Source: Verrucomicrobiota bacterium (GTDB lineage Bacteria > Verrucomicrobiota > Verrucomicrobiia > Chthoniobacterales > Terrimicrobiaceae). Taken from it: a stretch of DNA of 64,000 nucleotides. The stretch lies in contig JAPLTG010000019.1 in NCBI GenBank assembly GCA_026398255.1, forward strand, positions 23,106-87,105, given 5' to 3'. Within the stretch, counting starts at the first letter, position 1. Every line of letters begins with the position of its first letter. The translations under genes were made by a program, and so were the position numbers. The notes below the pieces were generated by a model, which was not told where the DNA came from, searched no databases, and worked only from the letters and a program-made list of their open reading frames with translations. Below, one piece after another: positions 55,240-63,843 of this stretch.

Positions 55240-55657
55240 GCGTCTCGTCGGGGCCGATGAGACCGCCCGCGCCGCGAGGGCCGTAAGCCAGATTCGAGGG
55301 AATGAAGAGTCGGATTTTTCCGCCGGGCTTGATGAGTTGCAGGCCCTCGGTCCAACCACGAATGACGGCGTTGAGGGGAAACTCAATCGGCTCGTTGCGC
55401 TTGTAGGAACTGTCGAATTCTGTGCCGTCGAGCAGGGTGCCGCGGTAGTTCACCTTCACCGTGTTGCTGGCTTTGGGGGCTTTGCCCTCGCCGGGTTTTT
55501 CGATGAGGTATTGCAGGCCGGTGGAGGTCTGTTGAATGCCAGGTTTCGTTGCATTTTCCGCCAGGAAGGCCTGGCCCTTTTCGAGTGCGTTTTGCGCCAT
55601 AGTTGTGTGTGTGAAAGCGATCGCGGTCAGCGCGGCGAGGGTGAGGTTTTTGAACAT
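55205..55657 (-). CDS. Secreted FKBP-type peptidyl-prolyl isomerase
   Basis: 150 aa from ATG 55657. The signal peptide is MFKNLTLAALTAIAFTHTTMA. A short linker helix (GQAFLAENATKPG) and one FKBP_C domain follow: VKVNYRGTLLDGTEFDSSY, NAVIRGWTEGLQLIKPGGK, IPSNLAYGPRG. This is the compact FkpA/Mip-like form without a long dimerisation arm. It assists folding in the periplasm. Confidence 0.93.
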   Translation of the reverse strand: MFKNLTLAALTAIAFTHTTMAQNALEKGQAFLAENATKPGIQQTSTGLQYLIEKPGEGKAPKASNTVKVNYRGTLLDGTEFDSSYKRNEPIEFPLNAVIRGWTEGLQLIKPGGKIRLFIPSNLAYGPRGAGGLIGPDETLIFDVELLEVK

Positions 55658-55710
55658 GGATGCAACGCTACGGGCGCGCCTCCCGCATGGCAACTGCTTT
55701 TGCGGGCGGA

Positions 55711-57000
55711 TCAAAAAACACGGGCGAGGTTTTTTTCGACCACCGCTGCAACAGTTTCGAGGTCCGCCGGGGTGTGGGCGGTGCTGAGAAATCCCGCCTC
55801 GAATTGTGACGGCGCAAAGTAAACTCCGTCCTCGAGACAGCCGTGAAAAAATTTCGCAAACCGTGCGCGGTCGCTGCTCATCGCCTCGGCAAGGTGGCGC
55901 ACCGGCCCCTCTTGAAAATAGAGGCAAAACATCGAGCCGATCCGCTGGAAGGTGAGGGGACGGTTCGCGCAAGCCGCCCGTGTGGCCGCCTCAAACGTCG
56001 CGCCGGTTTTTTCCAAGTGCGCCCAGCCGTCGATGCGCTCGAGTTCGCGGAGTTGCGCGAGGCCCGCCGCCATGGCGAGAGGGTTCCCCGAGAGCGTGCC
56101 AGCTTGGTAAACGGGGCCATCGGGCGAGAGTCGATCCATGATCTCGGCGCGTCCCCCAAAGGCTCCCACGGGCAACCCGCCGCCGATCACTTTTCCCATC
56201 GCCGTGAGGTCGGGCGTGATCTTGAAAATCTCCTGCGCCCCCCCGCGAGCGAGGCGGAAGACGGTCATCACCTCATCGAAAATCAACACGGTTCCCTCGC
56301 GGGTGCAGAGGTCGCGAAGGCCCTGCAAGAATCCAGGCAGAGGCAAATACAAGCCGGCATTCGCTGGGACTGGCTCGAGAATGATGGCGGCGATTTCGCC
56401 GGAGTTCGCTGCAAAGGCGGCTTCGACCGCCGGAAGATCGTTGAAGGGCAGGGTGACCGTGAGTTTCGCCAATTCCTCGGGCACGCCTGCGCTGTCAGGG
56501 TGGCCGTGGGTCAGCGCGCCGCTGCCAGCTTTTACCAAAAGCGAATCGACATGGCCGTGGTAGCAGCCTTCGAACTTGATGATTTTATTCCGACCGGTGA
56601 AGCCGCGCGCGAGGCGGATGCAACTCATCGTCGCCTCAGTGCCGCTGTTGACCATCCGGACTTTTTCCACCGAGGGCACCATGCGGCAGATCGTTTCCGC
56701 CATTTCCACCTCGAAGGGATTCGGCGTGCCAAAACTCAATCCGCCCTTGGCCGCCTCGCGCACGGCTTCGATCACTGGCTCCGCTGCGTGGCCGAGGATC
56801 GCCGGTCCCCAGGTGCCGACGAAGTCGATGAGTTCGCGCCCCTCCACCGTGGTCAGCCGACAGCCCTTGGCGGACTTCACAAAAAACGGTTCGCCACCCA
56901 CGCCGCGAAACGCCCGCACCGGGGAGTTCACGCCGCCGGGGATTCGTTTTTTCGCTGCCTCGAAAAGCTCACGGGAATTTTTCATCATGGCATAATCCAT
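55711..57000 (-). CDS. hemL: Glutamate-1-semialdehyde 2,1-aminomutase
   Basis: 429 aa, normal length. Class III PLP aminotransferase fold: [63 protein letters not shown], and the PLP-Lys in [17 protein letters not shown]. It makes 5-aminolevulinate in the C5 haem pathway. ATG 57000 or ATG 56988 could be the start. No other hem gene is near. Confidence 0.96.
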   Translation of the reverse strand: MDYAMMKNSRELFEAAKKRIPGGVNSPVRAFRGVGGEPFFVKSAKGCRLTTVEGRELIDFVGTWGPAILGHAAEPVIEAVREAAKGGLSFGTPNPFEVEMAETICRMVPSVEKVRMVNSGTEATMSCIRLARGFTGRNKIIKFEGCYHGHVDSLLVKAGSGALTHGHPDSAGVPEELAKLTVTLPFNDLPAVEAAFAANSGEIAAIILEPVPANAGLYLPLPGFLQGLRDLCTREGTVLIFDEVMTVFRLARGGAQEIFKITPDLTAMGKVIGGGLPVGAFGGRAEIMDRLSPDGPVYQAGTLSGNPLAMAAGLAQLRELERIDGWAHLEKTGATFEAATRAACANRPLTFQRIGSMFCLYFQEGPVRHLAEAMSSDRARFAKFFHGCLEDGVYFAPSQFEAGFLSTAHTPADLETVAAVVEKNLARVF

Positions 57001-57063
57001 GGAGCTACGCCGCGTGGCAATTCACGATGGCGCGGAGATTTTATTTTCCTGCGGTTCGCGAAC

Positions 57064-57093
57064 TTGACTCGCTCGGGGTTTGGCATTTGATAA
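57064..57093 (+). promoter_or_regulatory. Candidate sigma-70 promoter for the L,D-transpeptidase gene
   Basis: TTGACT (57064-57069) and TGATAA (57088-57093) are 18 nt apart. The ATG at 57104 follows the -10 box by 10 nt, again implying a leaderless or near-leaderless transcript. Confidence 0.45.
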
Positions 57094-57103
57094 CTCCGTT
57101 TTT

Positions 57104-57712
57104 ATGAAATCGATTCGCATCTTCACTCTCGCTGTGCTCGCGCTCGGCCTCACCGCTTGTCAGACCGCAAAGGTCGCCCACGGCCCGCACTCGTTCTCGT
57201 TTGATCCGCCCGCGAAGCAACCCAAGAACCCCGCTGCTGTGAAGGTGAAGCTCAGCACCGGTGCGCAACGGCTCTATGTCGTCGAGGGCAACGAAGTCCT
57301 CCTCGCCACACCTGTCACGGTCGGAAAGGCCTCGTCGCCCACGCCTCAAGGGGATTTCACGATTTATTCGAAGCAGGAGCGCCGCCGCCGCGTGAGCCAG
57401 CCTGGGGCTGGGTATCCCATGACTTACTGGATGGAATTCAAGTCCGCCTACGGCATGCACTGGGGATTTGTGAAGCCCTACCCGAACACCATGGGCTGCG
57501 TCCGCATCCCGCTCAAGGCTGCTCAAAAAGTCTTTGGTCTCGTTCGCACCGGCACCCCGCTTCACATCGCATCCAGCCAGCCATGGGATGAGACTCATGG
57601 AAAAAATCTCCCCCGCCTCGATGACTCCCGCCTGCCCGATCCGCCGGATTCCTACATGAAGAGCCCGCAGGTGTTCGCCGATGCTGCCAAGGGCAAGATG
57701 TGGAATTACTGA
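57104..57712 (+). CDS. L,D-transpeptidase (YkuD) domain lipoprotein
   Basis: 202 aa from ATG 57104. The lipobox LGLTAC (Cys about residue 19) makes it an Lgt substrate. The YkuD domain runs from about 50 to 170: QRLYVVEGNEVLLATPVTVG at the start, GMHWGF, and the catalytic-Cys motif MGCVRIP. The usual SHGC(V/I)R reads TMGCVR, so the conserved His beside Gly is replaced by Met, while the upstream His in GMHWG is kept. It would link peptidoglycan or anchor proteins if active. Confidence 0.85.
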   Translation: MKSIRIFTLAVLALGLTACQTAKVAHGPHSFSFDPPAKQPKNPAAVKVKLSTGAQRLYVVEGNEVLLATPVTVGKASSPTPQGDFTIYSKQERRRRVSQPGAGYPMTYWMEFKSAYGMHWGFVKPYPNTMGCVRIPLKAAQKVFGLVRTGTPLHIASSQPWDETHGKNLPRLDDSRLPDPPDSYMKSPQVFADAAKGKMWNY

Positions 57713-57740
57713 TGAGACTTCGGAGTTTCGACTAGCTCCG

Positions 57741-60101
57741 ATGAAAAAAAACACTCAGCCCCAGGAGTCCCTCGAGGAAACGACCCGCTCGATCGCGGAG
57801 CACCAGGGTGTCGTCAGTGCCCATCCGGTTCCTGGCAAGTCGGTCATCGAGATCGAATACGATCCCGCCAAACTCTCTCAACAAGAACTCCGCCGGATCG
57901 TGGGCAGCCACACGCCGGGTATACCGCTTCAAAAACGAACCCTGCGTTTGGAAGGTGATGCCTCCGAGGCCTGCGCCATCCGGCTGGAAAAGAGGGTCAA
58001 AAAAATCCCAGGCGTTCGCAAAGCCACCGCCACCTACATCGGAAAAATTCTTTGCCTGACCTTTGACGAAAATATCGCCGATGAGAAAACGGTGATGGAC
58101 TCGCTTCGCGCCCTCGGAGCCCGGATCACCACCTACCAGCCGGTTTTCAGGGAAGGGGAGGAAAGCCTTTGGACCCGCATCAAGTCAGGTTCACTGAACG
58201 AGGAGATTTCCTGCGCGCTTGGCTTTTTGTTTTTGATCGCCTCGCTCATCGTCGACCACTCGATTGGCAAAAGCGCGGTGGCGACCTGGATTCTTTATGC
58301 CGGGGCGTATTTTTTCTGCGGGCAGCAGGGTGTTCGCTCCGCCATATCCTCGCTCCGCGAGCGGGTGCTCGATGTCGATGTGCTCATGGTCCTCGCGGCG
58401 ATTGGCGCGGGAATTGTCGGTCAACCCTTCGAAGGGGCGTTGTTGTTGTTCCTTTTTTGCTTCTCGAATGTCCTTCAAAGCTACGCGCTCCAGCGGACCC
58501 AAAAGGCGATCCACTCGCTCCTGAAACTCCGACCCGACAACGCGCTTGTGAAACGCCCCGGCAGGAACGAACTCGTGAAAGTCGAGGAACTCGCCATCGG
58601 CGATATCGTGATCCTTCGTCCCGGCGAGCATGTGCCGGTGGATGGCACCGTCGTCGAGGGCTCAGGCCACATCGATGAGTCCAGCCTCACCGGCGAATCC
58701 ATGCCGGTATCCAAGTCCTCGGGAAGCACGATTTTCGCTGGAACTCTCAATCAAAGCGGTGGGCTGGAATTTTCCGTCACCAAGCGAGCCGAGGATTCCA
58801 CGCTGGCCCGCATGGTGAAGCTCGTGGAAGAAGCACAGGCCGAAAAATCCGGCACCCAGCGGTTCCTCGAGCAGGCCGAGCAATACTATGCCACAGGGGT
58901 GATCGTTTTCACCGCTCTGGTTTTCGTTGTGCCGTTTTTCTTTTTTGGGGCGGCCTTCGCCGAGGCCTTCTACCGCGCGATGACCGTGATGGTGGTCGCT
59001 TCGCCGTGCGCTTTGGTCATCAGCACGCCGGCGACCGTTCTTTCCGCCATCGGTGGCGCGGCACGGCGCGGGATTTTGATCAAAGGCGGCTCGCATCTCG
59101 AGCGGACCTCGCGCATCGACATCGTGGCTTTTGATAAAACTGGAACGCTCACTCGCGGCCAGCCGATGGTGACGGAGGTCGTGGATGCCGCTGCTACCCA
59201 CAAGCCCGATTTGCAACTGCCCTCCCAGCTTTTGGAAGTCCTCGCCGCGGCTGCCGCCCTGGAGTCGAAATCCGAGCATCCTCTCGCCCACGCCATCGTT
59301 CGAAGCGCTTCGATGCTTGGAATGTTACTCCCTGCTGCCACGGACTTTCAAGCCACGCCTGGCAAGGGAGCCGAAGCCACGATTAGCGGGAAACGCCTCG
59401 TGGTAGGGAGCGAAAGGCTCTTCCGCGAACTCGGCGCGGCGGGCATGGAGGCCATCTCGATCAACGCCGCTCCACTTGCTCGAAAGGGAAAAACCTGCGT
59501 TTGGATTGGTTCGCGCGAGGGCGATGCCGTCACCGCCCTCGCGGTCGTGGCCCTAGCCGACACCCTCCGACCCGAGTCTCTGCGCATTGTGGAAAGTCTC
59601 CACAAGCTTGGGGTCAAAAAAGTCGTCATGCTCACGGGTGACCAAAAAGCCGTTGCCGACGCCATCGCCGAGGAGGCTGGTCTTGATGAGGTTCATGCCG
59701 GTCTCCTCCCTGAAGCCAAAGTCTCCGCCATCCAAGAACTCAAAAAACACGGCCGCGTCATGATGGTCGGCGACGGTGTAAACGACGCCCCCGCGCTCGC
59801 GACAGCTGACATCGGCGTGGCCATGGGCGCGGCGGGCACCGACATCGCGATGGAGACAGCCGATGTGGTTCTCATGGGCGACAAGCTGGAAAATATTCCG
59901 ATTCTCCTCGGCATCGCCCGCCACGCGAAAAAAGTCCTCTGGCAAAACCTCGCCTTCGCCTCGGCCGTGATCCTCGTGCTTTTGATCGCCGCCTTCGGAA
60001 TCGACCTCCCGCTCCCGATGGGCGTTGTCGGCCACGAAGGCAGCACGGTGCTGGTCTGCCTGAACGGCCTGCGCCTTCTGATTTACAAGCCGATCGTTTG
60101 A
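57741..60101 (+). CDS. P1B-type heavy-metal ATPase (SPC, P1B-4-like)
   Basis: 786 aa from ATG 57741. Two N-terminal ferredoxin-like HMA folds (about 10-60 and 65-130) lack CxxC. The actuator loop is DESSLTGESMP, the membrane metal motif VASPCALVIS (SPC rather than CPC), phosphorylation DKTGTLT, the HP motif SEHPLAHA, and the hinge GDGVNDAPAL. The last helix contains HEGSTVLVCLNGLRLL. SPC plus HEGS/T is the P1B-4 pattern (export of Co, Fe or Zn in characterised members). Metal identity is inference. It starts 28 nt after the L,D-transpeptidase gene. Confidence 0.92.
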   Translation: MKKNTQPQESLEETTRSIAEHQGVVSAHPVPGKSVIEIEYDPAKLSQQELRRIVGSHTPGIPLQKRTLRLEGDASEACAIRLEKRVKKIPGVRKATATYIGKILCLTFDENIADEKTVMDSLRALGARITTYQPVFREGEESLWTRIKSGSLNEEISCALGFLFLIASLIVDHSIGKSAVATWILYAGAYFFCGQQGVRSAISSLRERVLDVDVLMVLAAIGAGIVGQPFEGALLLFLFCFSNVLQSYALQRTQKAIHSLLKLRPDNALVKRPGRNELVKVEELAIGDIVILRPGEHVPVDGTVVEGSGHIDESSLTGESMPVSKSSGSTIFAGTLNQSGGLEFSVTKRAEDSTLARMVKLVEEAQAEKSGTQRFLEQAEQYYATGVIVFTALVFVVPFFFFGAAFAEAFYRAMTVMVVASPCALVISTPATVLSAIGGAARRGILIKGGSHLERTSRIDIVAFDKTGTLTRGQPMVTEVVDAAATHKPDLQLPSQLLEVLAAAAALESKSEHPLAHAIVRSASMLGMLLPAATDFQATPGKGAEATISGKRLVVGSERLFRELGAAGMEAISINAAPLARKGKTCVWIGSREGDAVTALAVVALADTLRPESLRIVESLHKLGVKKVVMLTGDQKAVADAIAEEAGLDEVHAGLLPEAKVSAIQELKKHGRVMMVGDGVNDAPALATADIGVAMGAAGTDIAMETADVVLMGDKLENIPILLGIARHAKKVLWQNLAFASAVILVLLIAAFGIDLPLPMGVVGHEGSTVLVCLNGLRLLIYKPIV

Positions 60102-60200
60102 GCCATCCCCAATTTCTCCCGCTGAGACGCAGAGGCGCTGAGTGAATTTTTTTCAGAAAAAATCTGATCCCCCCGTAAATGTCCTACCGGTGGTTTTAGG

Positions 60201-60317
60201 ATGCCTGCCGAAATGATCACTCAAATCCTGCAAAAAATCACCGTCGCCATCCGCCAAATCCTCCCGCACACCCGCCCGCAGCGTGGGTTTGCTCACCAAA
60301 CCGAGTTTCCTTTTTGA
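60201..60317 (+). CDS. Possible 38-aa small protein
   Basis: ATG 60201 to TGA 60317. The first 20 residues (PAEMITQILQKITVAIRQIL) could form an amphipathic helix. It ends 3 nt before the next start codon, as expected for a coupled leader or small partner. Coding status is uncertain. Confidence 0.3.
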   Translation: MPAEMITQILQKITVAIRQILPHTRPQRGFAHQTEFPF

Positions 60318-60320
60318 GCC

Positions 60321-60623
60321 ATGGAAACCGACGCCTGCGGACATCCCATCCGCGATCCGGAGTTGCTTCGCCGGATCGAAAAAGCCAAATCCTCCCAGCG
60401 CCTTCGCGACCCACACGCCGAACTCCACGACCCCATCGAGGACAACCCCCGCGTCCGCGCCATCATTCGCGAGGTCGAGCGCCGCGCCGAAAAGGAATCT
60501 CCCATCCAAGGCATGGGGCGCTGTCACGATGTCTGGGGCCGAATGCGCGACATCCTTAAAAATGAGCATGGCATCGTGTGGTATCCACCCAGCCGAATAA
60601 ACACCGATCTGCTCTATGATTGA
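60321..60623 (+). CDS. Small soluble protein of unknown function
   Basis: 100 aa, highly charged and mostly helical (LLRRIEKAKSSQRLRD, VRAIIREVERRAEKE). The C-terminal MGRCHDVWGRMRDILKNEHGIVWYPP looks conserved in character, with one Cys and two His. No signal or membrane segment. It may be preceded by the 38-aa frame. Family not recognised. Confidence 0.6.
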   Translation: METDACGHPIRDPELLRRIEKAKSSQRLRDPHAELHDPIEDNPRVRAIIREVERRAEKESPIQGMGRCHDVWGRMRDILKNEHGIVWYPPSRINTDLLYD

Positions 60624-60666
60624 GCATGAGATTCCGTGTCCCTCGCGCCCATGAAACCCTTTCCAT

Positions 60667-60693
60667 GGAACGCCGACGCCCTCGTCGGCATCA
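60667..60693. repeat. 27-bp repeat, inverted copy at 61206-61232
   Basis: 26 of 27 bases are the reverse complement of 61206-61232. Each copy is itself palindromic (GCCGACG...CGTCGGC). The pair brackets 60694-61205, which holds a second repeat type and gene debris but no intact gene. Confidence 0.8.
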
Positions 60694-60742
60694 GTGAATC
60701 TTAAAAGCCGCAAAAAAGACGAATTGGTAGGCACTCGCCTTC

Positions 60743-60842
60743 AAAAAGGGGCAGTCCACATATTCACATGTCTAATGGCGGCGATCCGCAACGGCACGTT
60801 CGCGCCTGAAGTTTGGGTCCGCTCGGCGAGCCGCCCCTACCT
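60743..60842. repeat. Intergenic repeat, second copy at 63727-63843
   Basis: About 100 bp similar to 63727-63843: both start AAAAAGG, contain ATGTCTAATGGCGGCGAT, an ACGGC-rich part and GAGCCGCCCCT. The beginning also resembles the RAYT left end (AGTCC core). The copies flank the receiver-HDOD gene in the same orientation. Confidence 0.75.
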
Positions 60843-61082
60843 TGGGATTTTCGATTCGCGGAGATTCGCTTCTTTTGAGGTTGAACCTCTTTCACTCCGC
60901 GGCGGTTGGAATTTCGTTCGAGGGGGTCAGCAGGGAACGGTGAGGGGGCGACCGTTGTCGCGGTGGCTGATTTTTAGGAGGAGCCACCGATGATCAATAC
61001 ACGCTTTTGGAAATCCAAGTTGCCAGATCTCAAAATGGCTGGAGCAAGCAAAGCGCCAGCGAACGCCAATCCGGTGATCTGG

Positions 61083-61205
61083 AGAAACTTTCTCCGACAC
61101 ATGGCGTCACGCGTATTCCATCGTCTTTGCGCTGTTTGCATTGCCTTATTTGTCGGTGATCATCAACGCCGTGCAGGCCGAAGCAGCGGGAACGGCCAGT
61201 GCCGT
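61083..61205 (+). pseudogene. Possible fragment of a membrane-protein gene
   Basis: Frame 61083 onward, after an in-frame TGA, reads GETFSDTWRHAYSIVFALFA then LPYLSVIINAVQAEA, with a convincing membrane-helix pattern; it merges into the 61206 repeat. No start codon or upstream coding is visible. Parent family unknown. Confidence 0.3.
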
Positions 61206-61232
61206 TGATGCCGACGAGGACGTCGGCGTTCC
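61206..61232. repeat. 27-bp repeat, inverted partner of 60667-60693
   Basis: Differs from the inverse of 60667-60693 by one base. It lies 44 nt from the stop of the convergent receiver-HDOD gene (61276) and could also fold as a terminator hairpin there. Confidence 0.8.
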
Positions 61233-61275
61233 GAGCGGAAACATTTCCACGTTTTCGCGAACTGGGTGCTATGGA

Positions 61276-63486
61276 TTAGAGTTTTCGAAGTCTTCTGCGC
61301 ACCAAAAACTCGAAATTGCCCACATTAAATCTTGGTAAAACCCTGTCCTTGATCGAATTCCATAGCTGGCTGTGTTCAAGCGGAAGAAGATCCTGTTGGG
61401 TGGTCTCCCCGCTGAAGCCGACCTTGCAAAGGCGGCACATGTAGCGGGCTATGGCCACCACCGACACAAGATCGAAGTCCTCGGTTGCTTTTTCCGGTTC
61501 TTCCACCCAACGGATGACATTTTTGCAGCTGGTTGGAATGCTTTTGTTTTCGACAAACTGGATAGCCATCTGGCGGGAGGAAATTCCCATGTGGAGTATC
61601 TCTGATTCCCTGATCGATATATTATGCTCTTGAGCATGGAGATAAACGGGAATGCAGCCCGCCGGCTGGACGCGCAGGAAAAGCAGCTTCCCGATGTCGT
61701 GAAGCAGGGCTCCCAAAAACGCGGCGCGTTCGATGTTTAAAAGCTCCATCTCTGCGCAGGTGAACCGGGCGATGTTGGCCGTTGCGAGCAGGAACTTGAT
61801 GTGGCTGGCCCAGTTTGCACCCTCGTTGAGATACATGAAACTCTCGCAGCAGCGCGGAAACCCCTTGGTTACTACGCTGAGCCGTTTTTCTCCCAGAAAG
61901 TTCACGCACAACCGGGCGTCATCAATAAAAGACTCTAAATCCTTCGTCTTGGCCTGACGCAACGCATTGGCATTATGGAGCATCTGGAAGGCCAGTCCGG
62001 GATCGTGTTCCGCCAAATCCATCAGCGGATGCAACGAAGTCACCATACCCCCGGTCGCCAGCATAAAGGCGGCGGCCGCCGACCCGACCACCGGGCAGCC
62101 TTTCAGCGCCGCGATATCCCTCTTGAGTTTCGCATCGGAAACCACCGGGAAGGTTTGGCTGTCGATCATCTTGTTCCAATGATCCATGCTTTCCGCCTCC
62201 CGTTTGATATCCTCCGATTCTTTTTCGTCCTTTCTCAGGAAGCCATTTGGAATCCGCTCACCCATCTTGCGCACGCCCTCGCTGGCGGTTTTACTCCATG
62301 CGGAGATGTCGATCTCGCCGGCGCGCTTATTGATGCTGTCCATCGAACGCTGCGCGGCGAGGGCCTGCACTGCCAGTTTCATTTGAGGCGATAGGATAGT
62401 GGCCCGTGTGAAAGCATCCTTCTCCATACGCATCATTCGAGTGTCTTTCAGAGCGATGATCGTAGCACTGCGCGGCGCGTTCTTGATCAAGGCCATCTCT
62501 CCAACAATGTCTCCATCTCCGATCTCGCCGATTTTTTTCGGTTCGGGATCATCATCCATCGCGACGTAAATCCCGAGTCTCCCTTCATCGATCAGATACA
62601 TCGCATCGCCGACATCGCCCTGTTTGAAAAGGGTGGCCCCTTCGTCAATTTCGCAATCCCTCAGGTGGGGAATGAGCGCATGCACCTCGTGCGGCGGCAA
62701 GGAGCGAAGCAAAGCATTTTGGGCCAGTCGATCCAGCACGGCACTCGCCTGCTTGGCTTTCCGTTCCAGTTTATAGATATCCGCGCGGTAACTGCAAAGA
62801 AACGCGTAATATCCCATAAGGGCCGCAAACTCCTTGAATTCGTTCCAGTCAGATTCCTTCGCGAAAGAAGCCAGATAACTCAGATACTCCTCCAAGCCTG
62901 GCACGGCCGCCTCCCGAACCTTTCCGCGAAACCCGGAGATTTCTGAGAGAATCTTCTCTTTTTCTGCCTCCGCGAGTTCGATGTTTACATTCTTGTAGGT
63001 TTGCGCAGCGGATTGGATGACAGGCGCGAGTTCGTCCAAAGCCGCCCCTCGTTCATCCAACGAGCGGCCCGTGCGCCGGCAAAACGCGTCGTCCGGCTCA
63101 AAAAAAGACCAATACCAAGCCTTACCCTCAAGCTTTGCGACTTCGTCCTCAATCGACTCTTGGAGATAGGGCTTTCGATGAAAACTTTGCACGCCCAAGT
63201 CGTAGGCTTCTTGGATTTCTGCATGCGTCGTTTTGGACGCATAAAAAACGACCGGCACATGTTGAAAGAAATAGTCCTCTCGGAGGGTCCGGAGAAAGTC
63301 CAGTCCGGTGGAGTCTGGGAGCTTAAGTTCGATAAAAATCAAATCCACCAAGATATTCTCACGCAAAAAAACCATCGCATCACGGGCATTCGAAACGGAG
63401 GTGCTCCGGTGGTCACCATAGGCCAAAAATCCCTTCAGCGCCAAGAAGGCGTTGTCATCGGGATCAACTAATAAAATGTTGGCCAT
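61276..63486 (-). CDS. Receiver - cyclic-nucleotide-binding - HDOD signalling protein
   Basis: 736 aa. The receiver-like domain is 1-120: NILLVDPDD and HRKPY are kept, but the phospho-acceptor position reads FIELKLPD, with Glu53 in place of Asp. A helical region is 125-275. The cNMP-binding domain is about 280-400 (EGATLFKQGDVGDAMYLIDEG, GEMALIKNAPRSATIIA with the phosphate-binding GE...R.A pattern). The HDOD domain is about 455-690 (GCPVVGSAAAAFMLATGG, LGALLHDIGKLLF, HMGISSRQM). It probably integrates cAMP/cGMP signals into an HDOD output. It stands alone; the cyclase at 30510 could supply the ligand (inference). Confidence 0.9.
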   Translation of the reverse strand: MANILLVDPDDNAFLALKGFLAYGDHRSTSVSNARDAMVFLRENILVDLIFIELKLPDSTGLDFLRTLREDYFFQHVPVVFYASKTTHAEIQEAYDLGVQSFHRKPYLQESIEDEVAKLEGKAWYWSFFEPDDAFCRRTGRSLDERGAALDELAPVIQSAAQTYKNVNIELAEAEKEKILSEISGFRGKVREAAVPGLEEYLSYLASFAKESDWNEFKEFAALMGYYAFLCSYRADIYKLERKAKQASAVLDRLAQNALLRSLPPHEVHALIPHLRDCEIDEGATLFKQGDVGDAMYLIDEGRLGIYVAMDDDPEPKKIGEIGDGDIVGEMALIKNAPRSATIIALKDTRMMRMEKDAFTRATILSPQMKLAVQALAAQRSMDSINKRAGEIDISAWSKTASEGVRKMGERIPNGFLRKDEKESEDIKREAESMDHWNKMIDSQTFPVVSDAKLKRDIAALKGCPVVGSAAAAFMLATGGMVTSLHPLMDLAEHDPGLAFQMLHNANALRQAKTKDLESFIDDARLCVNFLGEKRLSVVTKGFPRCCESFMYLNEGANWASHIKFLLATANIARFTCAEMELLNIERAAFLGALLHDIGKLLFLRVQPAGCIPVYLHAQEHNISIRESEILHMGISSRQMAIQFVENKSIPTSCKNVIRWVEEPEKATEDFDLVSVVAIARYMCRLCKVGFSGETTQQDLLPLEHSQLWNSIKDRVLPRFNVGNFEFLVRRRLRKL

Positions 63487-63541
63487 CGTTAGACATTAAA
63501 AACAAACCCCTTTTCCCTTTGTTTTTATGACAGGGAGCACA

Positions 63542-63601
63542 TCAAAAAAATCCCTTCAGCACCAATAAGGTGATGACATTTGGGTCTAGGTAAATGTTCA
63601 T
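63542..63601 (-). pseudogene. Degenerate duplicate of the receiver gene N-terminus
   Basis: The frame ATG 63601 to TGA 63542 encodes 19 residues ending in VLKGFF, aligning with VDPDDNAFLALKGFL at the start of the neighbouring gene. The DNA around 63546-63575 is clearly similar to 63427-63456. It is a remnant of a tandem duplication, now in the upstream region of the intact gene. Confidence 0.55.
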
Positions 63602-63726
63602 TGTTGACAGTTGGATGTAAAATCCAAGTTTAATTTAACAATTTTTGTAACGATTCCAGTGCCTCCGCCCTAAAGAGAATTGTGACAATTTCGTAACAGA
63701 GGCTCCGAGGTTTAACGCCAAAAAAG

Positions 63727-63843
63727 AAAAAGGATTAGTCCCGCCTATTTCCATGTCTAATGGCGGCGATTCGAAACGGCGCGTTCGCGCCTGAGGCTTG
63801 GGGCCGCTCGTGCCTCCGGCTCGTAGAGCGAGCCGCCCCTGCC
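63727..63843. repeat. Intergenic repeat, partner of 60743-60842
   Basis: Shares the AAAAAGG, AGTCC, ATGTCTAATGGCGGCGAT and GAGCCGCCCCT blocks with 60743-60842 and has an inserted hairpin (GGGGCCGCTCG...CGAGCCGCCCC). The remaining bases to the window end (63844-64000) show no supportable feature. Confidence 0.75.

Noticed and set aside
60990..61208. 72-codon plus-strand frame
   Set aside because: It crosses the membrane-protein fragment in a different frame and ends in the 27-bp repeat; composition is not protein-like.
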